From NCBI RefSeq assembly GCF_002811985.1, contig NZ_NPDU01000108.1, positions 1-11,079 of the forward strand: a stretch of DNA of 11,079 nt, in the 5' to 3' direction. The first letter of the stretch is position 1. The number at the start of each line of letters is the position of its first letter. The stretch comes from Leptospira adleri. GTDB taxonomy: Bacteria > Spirochaetota > Leptospiria > Leptospirales > Leptospiraceae. The position numbers were made by a program, and so were the translations under genes. The notes under the pieces are model-generated. The model did not search any database. It was not told where the DNA came from and worked only from the letters and a program-made list of their open reading frames with translations. Shown piece after piece: positions 1 to 11,079 of this stretch.

Positions 1-966
1 AATTCCTTCCACGGTGTTGTCGTTTAAGTTGAGAAAGGAAACCGGTTCTTCCACTTTGTGATCGTCGATGACCGCAAAACCGTGGTTCTGCGACGTGATC
101 TCCACTTTTTTCGTCGATACATTCTGAACGGGTTGGTTTCCGCCTCTGTGCCCGAACTTCATCTTTTCCGTTTTTTTGCCGAGAGAAAGACCGATGATCT
201 GATGTCCTAGGCAGATTCCAAAAAGGGGATATCCTTTTTCCATGATCTTCTTCGTCGCCTCGATTGCGTAATCCAAAGGCGCCGGATCTCCGGGGCCGTT
301 GGAAAGAAAGAATGCGTCCGTTCCTTCTTTCATAATATCCTCCGCCTTCGTAAGCGCGGGATAAACCGTCACCGCAAATCCTGTCGCGTCGAGTAGGCGA
401 AGAATGTTCGTCTTCACTCCGTAATCGTAAACCGCGAGTTTGTATTTTTTTCCGGTATGAGTTCCGAAGATATATTTGCTCGGAGTCGTTACGACCTTTG
501 CAAGATCCGCGTTGATGATTCCTGGAAAGGATTTTACCTTCTCCAAAAACGAGGGGGAATATTCCGGTGCGATAAAAATTCCCCCGTTCGGCGATCCGTT
601 CGTTCTTATAAAACGGGTCAGCTTTCTCGTATCGATTCCTTGGATTCCGGGAATCTTATATTCTTTTAAGAATTGGGAAAGTGTTTTCTGAGATTTAAAA
701 TTCGAAGGACGATCCACGTATTCTTTTACGATCAGGCCGCTCGCCTGGATCTTGGAAGATTCCATATTGTCCGGGTGGATTCCGTAATTTCCGATCATCG
801 GATAGGTGAGCGTGATGATCTGATTGCAATAGGAAGGATCCGTTAGGATCTCTTGGTAGCCCGCCAAGGAAGTGTTAAAGACAACCTCTCCGACGGATTC
901 CGCTTCATAACCGAAGGATTCTCCCTCGATGACCGTACCATTATCGAGAACCAAGAACGCTTTCAT
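1..966 (-). CDS. carA: Carbamoyl-phosphate synthase small (glutaminase) subunit, 3' end outside window
   Basis: The CarA subunit hydrolyses glutamine and passes ammonia to CarB, making carbamoyl phosphate for pyrimidine and arginine synthesis in the cytoplasm. Reading the minus strand from the ATG at 966-964 gives 322 uninterrupted codons to the left edge. The N-terminal CarA domain starts [19 protein letters not shown] and includes [12 protein letters not shown] near residue 130. A class I glutamine amidotransferase domain follows from about residue 200, with NGPGDP at 223-228, the nucleophile elbow GICLGHQ with Cys252, and [10 protein letters not shown] near 275. The last visible residues, NDNTVEGI, match the usual family C-terminal part. 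The family is about 360-390 residues, so roughly 40 residues are missing, including the expected catalytic His/Glu pair. A short AAGAG lies just before the ATG as a weak ribosome site. The gene diverges from thrS. Identification is secure; the only abnormality is truncation by the window edge. Confidence 0.97.
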   Translation of the reverse strand, partial: MKAFLVLDNGTVIEGESFGYEAESVGEVVFNTSLAGYQEILTDPSYCNQIITLTYPMIGNYGIHPDNMESSKIQASGLIVKEYVDRPSNFKSQKTLSQFLKEYKIPGIQGIDTRKLTRFIRTNGSPNGGIFIAPEYSPSFLEKVKSFPGIINADLAKVVTTPSKYIFGTHTGKKYKLAVYDYGVKTNILRLLDATGFAVTVYPALTKAEDIMKEGTDAFFLSNGPGDPAPLDYAIEATKKIMEKGYPLFGICLGHQIIGLSLGKKTEKMKFGHRGGNQPVQNVSTKKVEITSQNHGFAVIDDHKVEEPVSFLNLNDNTVEGI

Positions 967-1022
967 CTCTTACAGCGTCGATAGTGGTTCGGGCATAGTC
1001 AAGGTTTTTCCCCCGCAAATGC

Positions 1023-1049
1023 AAATCGGTTGAAAAATATGTCCGATTT
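1023..1049. promoter_or_regulatory. Inverted repeat in the carA-thrS divergent gap
   Basis: AAATCGG (1023-1029) and CCGATTT (1043-1049) form a perfect 7-bp inverted repeat around a 13-base AT-rich centre. An overlapping 8-bp palindrome TTCGCGAA follows at 1049-1056. A TTGAAA hexamer (1030-1035) sits between the arms in the thrS direction, but I see no good -10 at normal spacing. On the carA strand TTGACT lies at 1000-995, also without a clear -10. This could be an operator serving the divergent genes or a hairpin in the thrS leader. The gap is too short for a T-box leader and I see no T-box sequence. The repeat itself is certain; the role is a guess. Confidence 0.3.
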
Positions 1050-1099
1050 TCGCGAATGGAAAAGGGGAAACCTCAATTTAGTTCCTGGAAAATAAAAGA

Positions 1100-3016
<1,917 letters not shown>

Positions 3017-3054
3017 GTTTTAATACAAAAACTCGATGCAAAAGAGAACCTTCT

Positions 3055-3072
3055 GTGTGAGTTCCTACTTTT
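3055..3072 (-). repeat. Copy 1 of AAAAGTAGGAACTCAYAC repeat
   Basis: On the minus strand this reads AAAAGTAGGAACTCACAC. It matches the two copies at 3159-3176 (minus) and 3197-3214 (plus) except for C instead of T at one position. Unlike the other two it lacks the flanking complementary arm, so it does not fold into its own hairpin and looks like a degenerate or half copy. I recall similar GTAGGAACTC motifs as frequent in Leptospira intergenic DNA, but could not check this here. Confidence 0.7.
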
Positions 3073-3124
3073 GCGGAAAGAATCGGACCGCCGATGATTG
3101 AAGGAACTTCATATTCGCCGGGCC

Positions 3125-3145
3125 CGCCGGATACGGTGCTTTTTT
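3125..3145 (+). terminator. Possible weak intrinsic terminator after thrS
   Basis: A short stem (CGCCG at 3125-3129 with CGGTG at 3134-3138, one G-U pair, loop GATA) is followed one base later by a run of six T (3140-3145). The stem has only five pairs, so termination would be weak. It is the only stem plus T-run I find between thrS and the palindromic repeat. Confidence 0.3.
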
Positions 3146-3153
3146 GTGAGAGC

Positions 3154-3226
3154 GAAAAGTATGAGTTCCTACTTTTCCGGGGGGCTTTACTTTTGAAAAA
3201 GTAGGAACTCATACTTTTTCAAAAGT
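3154..3226. repeat. Paired inverted repeat with nested hairpins (BIME/MITE-like)
   Basis: Two copies of the 18-bp repeat face each other. Arms 3155-3176 and 3197-3218 are perfectly complementary over 22 bases with a 20-base centre. Each arm also folds alone. The left one has GAAAAGTA (3154-3161) pairing with TACTTTTC (3170-3177) around TGAGTTCC. The right one has ACTTTTGAAAAAGTA (3189-3203) pairing perfectly with 3212-3226 around GGAACTCA. The unit can therefore form one long hairpin or two small ones. Two head-to-head palindromic units is the layout of bacterial BIME elements, and a small non-coding MITE is the alternative. I see no transposase and no obvious target-site duplication. Confidence 0.8.
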
Positions 3227-3480
3227 TTCACTGCGAAGGCCCTTTCGAAAGCCCGACTTCTCGGATTCCGAAAGGGGCAATTCCTAAAGACTTTGAATGG
3301 AATTGGAGATTTCCATTTCGCTGATAGAAAAACCGCCCGAGCGGGCGAACTCGTCGGAGAAAAATCGCGAATTGCTATGGGAACCGGAGCTTTCGGAAAA
3401 TCAGCTTGAAATAAAGCCCGATTCACCCGAAATAGAGTCAAAAATCGCTTGAAAACAGGCCTAAGAATAAAATCTTGGAA

Positions 3481-4037
<557 letters not shown>

Positions 4038-4066
4038 TTCCGGAAATAGAATCGAAGGTAGAGAAG

Positions 4067-4269
4067 ATGCCAAAGTTGAAGACGAACAGAGCCGCTGCGA
4101 AGCGCTTCAAGTTCACCAAGAACAACAAAATCAAACGCAAGAGTATGAATACCCGTCACATCTTGACCAAAAAAGGACCGAAAAGAAGAAGACGTCTTCG
4201 CGGTTTGACCCTGGTCAACAACTCTGACTGGAAATCAATCGTCAGATTAATGCCTTACGGAGTAAGATA

Positions 4270-4270
<1 letters not shown>
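4067..4270 (+). CDS. rpmI: 50S ribosomal protein L35
   Basis: L35 is a small basic protein of the large ribosomal subunit. The 67-residue product begins [17 protein letters not shown] and has the expected lysine/arginine-rich core, including [16 protein letters not shown]; length is as usual for the family (about 65). AAGG at 4055-4058 lies eight bases before the ATG. The stop codon TAA shares its last base with the rplT start (TAATG at 4268-4272), so the two genes are probably translationally coupled, giving matched amounts of L35 and L20. No oddities. Confidence 0.97.
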
Positions 4271-4623
<353 letters not shown>

Positions 4624-4648
4624 TCAATCCTGCTTGACCAGAATCGTC

Positions 4649-4674
4649 AGCCCTGTAAGTTTACAGGGCTTTTT
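4649..4674 (+). terminator. Intrinsic terminator of the infC-rpmI-rplT operon
   Basis: AGCCCTGTAA (4649-4658) and TTACAGGGCT (4661-4670) form a perfect 10-base inverted repeat; in RNA this is about nine pairs with a four-base loop. The T-run at 4670-4674 follows directly, with further T-rich sequence to 4681. This is the clearest terminator in the window. The next gene's ribosome site starts only about 23 bases after the T-run, so that gene is served either by read-through or by a promoter overlapping the terminator. Confidence 0.93.
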
Positions 4675-4708
4675 CTGTTTTCAGAGAACGTTTTTTAAGG
4701 AGAATCAG

Positions 4709-5394
<686 letters not shown>

Positions 5395-5402
5395 GTTGGT
5401 CG

Positions 5403-5717
5403 ATGGAGCCCCGCAGGGTAAAAGTCAGAATCCTCGGTGAGGAATATACGATCCTCGGCGAAACCGGAGAAGACTATATCCAAAGCCTCGCCGATCAAGT
5501 CGATCGGAAGCTCAGAGAATTGGGCGCGGGGATGCCGGGAGCTTCTCGGCAAAAATTAGCCATTTTAGCCGCGCTGAACTTTGCGGACGAGCTTCAACAA
5601 GCGAAAGAAATCAAAGACGATTCTTCCTCATCCGTTACCTCGGGGACCGGGGAGATCGAAGAAAAAACCCGCAAGCTAATTACGATGTTGGAAGAAGGAA
5701 TCATCGGAGACCTTTGA
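5403..5717 (+). CDS. zapA: Cell division protein ZapA
   Basis: ZapA crosslinks and stabilises FtsZ filaments at the division site. The 104-residue product has the family's N-terminal head (VKVRILGEEYTILGETGEDYIQ split over residues 6-27), then LADQVDRKLRELG, the typical KLAILAALNFADELQQA helix (about 51-67) and a C-terminal coiled-coil helix (about 84-104). Length is normal for the family (about 90-110). The ATG at 5403 lies 8 bases after the upstream coiled-coil gene; no strong Shine-Dalgarno is visible, so coupling to the upstream gene is likely. The downstream cyclo-ligase is in the same reading frame with only this gene's TGA between them. Identification rests on the ILGEEY and AALNFADEL motifs and the gene context. 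Confidence 0.9.
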   Translation: MEPRRVKVRILGEEYTILGETGEDYIQSLADQVDRKLRELGAGMPGASRQKLAILAALNFADELQQAKEIKDDSSSSVTSGTGEIEEKTRKLITMLEEGIIGDL

Positions 5718-5759
5718 TTCTTCCGTTTTTTTGAAAATAGATCCTTTAGAAATTCTCCT

Positions 5760-6290
5760 TTGAAATTACAATCCAGAAACGCACTCAGAACCCTGCTTAC
5801 CCTTTTGGAAGAAAGGGAACAGAAAGATCGTGAAATTCTCCGAATGTTAAAAGAAGTTACCGCCGGAGCCAAGAAGATCATCGCTTATTCTCCCGATAAA
5901 TGGGAAGTGAAAGTGGATCCGATGGCGCTCGGATGGAATTCTTCCGATAAGGAAATTTATTTCCCGAAGATGATGGATCAAAAATTGGATTTTATTCTTC
6001 CGGAAACCTGGGAATCCGGACCTTTCGGAATTACCGAACCAAAGGGAACAAAGACATTGGATTTCCACGAAGCGGATCTGATTGTCGTACCTGCCTTAGG
6101 TTACGATGATCTTGGATACCGTCTTGGACGAGGCGCGGGCTTTTACGACAGAACTCTTTACGACGTGAACCCGAGTAAATTGATCGGGCTTACATACGAA
6201 GAACTCTTCCCCGCGCACTTCGACAAAGAAGAGCACGACATAAGAGTAGGTCGCGTCATAACGGAGAAAAAAATCTATCAAATCGTCTGA
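5760..6290 (+). CDS. 5-formyltetrahydrofolate cyclo-ligase (MTHFS family)
   Basis: ATP-dependent enzyme converting 5-formyl-THF to 5,10-methenyl-THF, returning a storage or inhibitory folate to one-carbon metabolism; called fau or ygfA in E. coli. The 176-residue product has IAYSPDKWEVKVD (about 41-53), YFPKM, the domain core DLIVVPALGYDDLGYRLG and the signature GRGAGFYDRTL (about 123-133), then HDIRVGRVITEKKIY at the C-terminus. The signature has GRGAGFYD where many homologues have GYGGGYYD. The start used is TTG at 5760, the only usable start codon between the zapA stop and the conserved region, with no strong ribosome site, so translation may depend on zapA. The zapA-fau pairing is widespread; the 6S RNA gene that often lies between them is absent (42-base gap). 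Confidence 0.92.
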   Translation: MKLQSRNALRTLLTLLEEREQKDREILRMLKEVTAGAKKIIAYSPDKWEVKVDPMALGWNSSDKEIYFPKMMDQKLDFILPETWESGPFGITEPKGTKTLDFHEADLIVVPALGYDDLGYRLGRGAGFYDRTLYDVNPSKLIGLTYEELFPAHFDKEEHDIRVGRVITEKKIYQIV

Positions 6291-6343
6291 AAAAGCGGTA
6301 AAATACTGTCTATTTCCAGATACGGTGAAGAATTTTTAGGTTT

Positions 6344-6369
6344 AGAGATTTCATTCGTTCGAAATTTCT
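6344..6369. promoter_or_regulatory. Imperfect palindrome abutting the che promoter -35
   Basis: AGAGATTTC (6344-6352) and GAAATTTCT (6361-6369) are inverted repeats with one mismatch (a G-U pair in RNA) around ATTCGTTC. The right arm ends at the first base of the candidate -35 hexamer. It could be a transcription-factor site for the chemotaxis operon or the hairpin of a terminator after the cyclo-ligase gene, but it has no T-run behind it. The symmetry is visible; the function is inferred. Confidence 0.35.
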
Positions 6370-6401
6370 TGAAAAACAAATCGCACTCTGTTTTATATAT
6401 T
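6369..6401 (+). promoter_or_regulatory. Candidate sigma-70-type promoter of cheW-cheA-cheB
   Basis: TTGAAA at 6369-6374 is followed by an alternating AT segment (6392-6401) that offers TTTATA, TTATAT or TATATA at spacings of 17, 18 or 19. It lies about 40-70 bases before cheW, in the only sizeable gap before the operon. I looked for sigma-28 (TAAA/GCCGATAA) and sigma-54 (GG-N10-GC) elements and found none convincing, so transcription by the main sigma factor is more likely. No experimental start is known to me. Confidence 0.45.
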
Positions 6402-6441
6402 GATCCTGGATTTTGCATGGAGAACCATCTGGTAAACAATC

Positions 6442-6935
6442 ATGGCCTCATTTGATAACCGACAATACCTCGAATCCTTGGAAGCGGATAAAACCACTGA
6501 GTCCCAAAAAGAATATTTAACGTTCAACGTGGAACAGGAGATTTTCGGAATCGATATTTTGAAGATTCACGAGATTCTAAAACCGGTTCCCATCACAAGA
6601 ATTCCGAACGGAGAAGATTATATTTTGGGAGTGATTAATCTTCGGGGAGAGATCATTCCGATATTAGATCTGAAACAGGTTTTCGGAATCGGTTACAGCG
6701 AAATCATTCCTTCGACTCGGATCATCGTCGTCGTACACGAAGAAAAACGCGCGGGAATTCTCGTAGATACTGTGAAACAAGTAGTGAAGATTCAACAGGA
6801 TAAAATCAGTCAGGCGACGGACGACCTGACTCTCAATTACAGTTCCTTGATCGAATCGGTCAGCCAGGCGGACAATACTCTGATACTCAATTTGAATCTT
6901 TCCGTCCTGATCCACTTTGAACAGGAGGCAAACTA

Positions 6936-6936
<1 letters not shown>
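6442..6936 (+). CDS. cheW: Chemotaxis coupling protein CheW
   Basis: CheW is a cytoplasmic adaptor linking chemoreceptors to the CheA kinase in the polar array. The 164-residue product is a single CheW domain (about 22-160), with YLTFNVEQEIFGIDILKIHE, then ITRIPNGEDYILGVINLRGE and IIPILDLKQVFG. The NLRG stretch (66-69) contains the conserved arginine expected at the CheA/receptor interface. Its C-terminal end resembles the P5 domain of CheA next door. The start at 6442 has an in-frame TAA nine bases upstream, so no longer N-terminus is possible, but the ribosome site is poor (the nearest GGAG is about 19 bases away). The stop overlaps the cheA start by one base, indicating translational coupling. 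The gene is first in the che operon. Confidence 0.95.
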
Positions 6937-10172
<3,236 letters not shown>

Positions 10173-10177
10173 TTCAA

Positions 10178-11079
10178 ATGATACCCAGCCCGGTTCGCGC
10201 GGTCATTGTGGACGATTCTCTCCTGGTGAGAAACATCATCTCCGATCAGATTCAGAAAGATTCAAAGATTGCAGTCGTCGCCACCGGTAAAACCGGAGTC
10301 GATTGTATCGAACTCGCGCAAAAATTACATCCCGACATCATCATCCTCGACGTCGAAATGCCCGTCATGGACGGCCTCACGGCTTTGAACGAACTTCAAA
10401 AAAAGAAGATGGGAATTCCGGTGATCATGCTCTCGGTTTTGACTCAAAACGGAGCCGACGCTACGTTCAAAGCGCTCGAATACGGTGCCATCGATTTTGT
10501 TCCGAAGCCTTCGAGCGCGTTTCAATTCGATCCCGAAGAAATCGGAAATATTCTCAAAGCAAAAATTCTCGCGTATTTTGAAAGTAAGGTTCAAATCCCT
10601 TCTCACGCCGGAATCAAAAGAGTTCCGATCACAACTCTTCCTTCCGACGGAAGCGCCGGAAAAAAATCTCCGGTGCACGCGATCTGCATCGGAACTTCCA
10701 CCGGCGGTCCTCGCGCCTTGCAGGAAGTTTTTTCAAGAATTCCCGAAGATATTTCTCTTCCGATTCTTGTAGTTCAACATATGCCCGCCGGTTTTACGAA
10801 AGCGTTTGCGATGAGACTCAACGATCACTCCAAGATTAAAGTGAAAGAAGCGGAAGACGGAGAACCGATCGAAGCCGGGACCGGTTACGTCGCGCCGGGA
10901 GACTCGCATCTTTCGATTCAATCGCGCGCTGGGAGGAAATGGATTGCCCTGAACAGGGAAGCTCCCGTAAATGGACACAGACCTTCCATTGAAGTTCTCC
11001 TAAACAGCGCGGTAGAAGAATACAAGAGCGGCATCATCGGTGTGATCATGACCGGGATGGGCAAGGACGGATCTGCGGC
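10178..11079 (+). CDS. cheB: Chemotaxis response regulator / glutamate methylesterase CheB, 3' end outside window
   Basis: CheB demethylates (and deamidates) receptor glutamates during adaptation, and is activated by phosphate from CheA. The visible 300 codons run to the right edge. The receiver domain (about 6-130) has acidic pair Asp12-Asp13, phospho-acceptor Asp58 in [11 protein letters not shown], Ser86 in MLSVLTQ and Lys110 in VPKPS. After a linker (about 135-163) the methylesterase domain shows GTSTGGP with nucleophile Ser174, VVQHMP with His201, VNGHRPS near 264-270, and MTGMGKDG with Asp297, so the Ser-His-Asp triad is complete. The family is about 350 residues, so about 50 are missing. 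It begins five bases after the cheA stop; GAGG at 10163-10166, inside the end of cheA, is the probable ribosome site. The ATG at 10178 gives the normal CheB N-terminus. It belongs to the cheW-cheA operon. Confidence 0.97.
   Translation, partial: MIPSPVRAVIVDDSLLVRNIISDQIQKDSKIAVVATGKTGVDCIELAQKLHPDIIILDVEMPVMDGLTALNELQKKKMGIPVIMLSVLTQNGADATFKALEYGAIDFVPKPSSAFQFDPEEIGNILKAKILAYFESKVQIPSHAGIKRVPITTLPSDGSAGKKSPVHAICIGTSTGGPRALQEVFSRIPEDISLPILVVQHMPAGFTKAFAMRLNDHSKIKVKEAEDGEPIEAGTGYVAPGDSHLSIQSRAGRKWIALNREAPVNGHRPSIEVLLNSAVEEYKSGIIGVIMTGMGKDGSA

Noticed and set aside
967..1099. T-box or other tRNA-sensing leader before thrS
   Set aside because: The gap is 133 bp and shared with divergent carA; no T-box consensus and no terminator hairpin are visible.
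5718..5759. 6S RNA gene between zapA and the cyclo-ligase
   Set aside because: Only 42 bases are available; 6S RNA is about 180 nt.
6400..6420. Sigma-54 promoter (TGG...TTGCAT) before cheW
   Set aside because: The GG and GC elements are only about five bases apart instead of ten.

Overview
The window most likely comes from a Leptospira chromosome. This is inferred from the translated proteins (IF3, CheA, ZapA and carbamoyl-phosphate synthase of spirochaete type), from the mid-40s GC feel, and from an intergenic repeat with the core GTAGGAACTCAYAC, which I recall as common in Leptospira intergenic DNA. No database search was possible. All genes look like chromosomal core genes, and I see no IS element, phage gene, tRNA, rRNA or CRISPR array.

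Layout: (1) Positions 1-966, minus strand: the first 322 codons of carA (glutaminase subunit of carbamoyl-phosphate synthase), running off the left edge. (2) A 133-bp divergent gap, then thrS (1100-3016). (3) A 481-bp gap (3017-3497) with no convincing gene. It holds three copies of an 18-bp repeat, two of them forming nested palindromes, followed by a series of further hairpins leading up to infC. (4) The translation block infC-rpmI-rplT (3498-4623), closed by a strong intrinsic terminator (4649-4674). (5) A cell-division/folate block: a coiled-coil protein with a very acidic tail (4711-5394, ZapB-like by position and architecture), zapA, and 5-formyltetrahydrofolate cyclo-ligase. (6) A chemotaxis operon cheW-cheA-cheB (6442 to the right edge), with a candidate promoter just upstream. 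cheW and cheA overlap by one base, and cheB follows cheA after 5 bases and is cut by the window edge.

How the genes work together: thrS, infC, rpmI and rplT serve translation, and the long infC leader is a natural place for ribosomal-protein autoregulation. The coiled-coil protein and ZapA probably act together on the FtsZ ring. CheW couples receptors to CheA, and CheA phosphorylates CheB (adaptation) and presumably a CheY encoded elsewhere.

The most unusual item is CheA. After a complete P1-P2-P3-P4-P5 kinase it has a linker of about 180 residues and then a CheC/CheX-type phosphatase domain with one intact and one degenerate active-site helix. Kinase and presumed CheY-P phosphatase would therefore sit in one polypeptide. 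Second in interest are the nested palindromes between thrS and infC and the acidic/aliphatic repeats of the ZapA neighbour.
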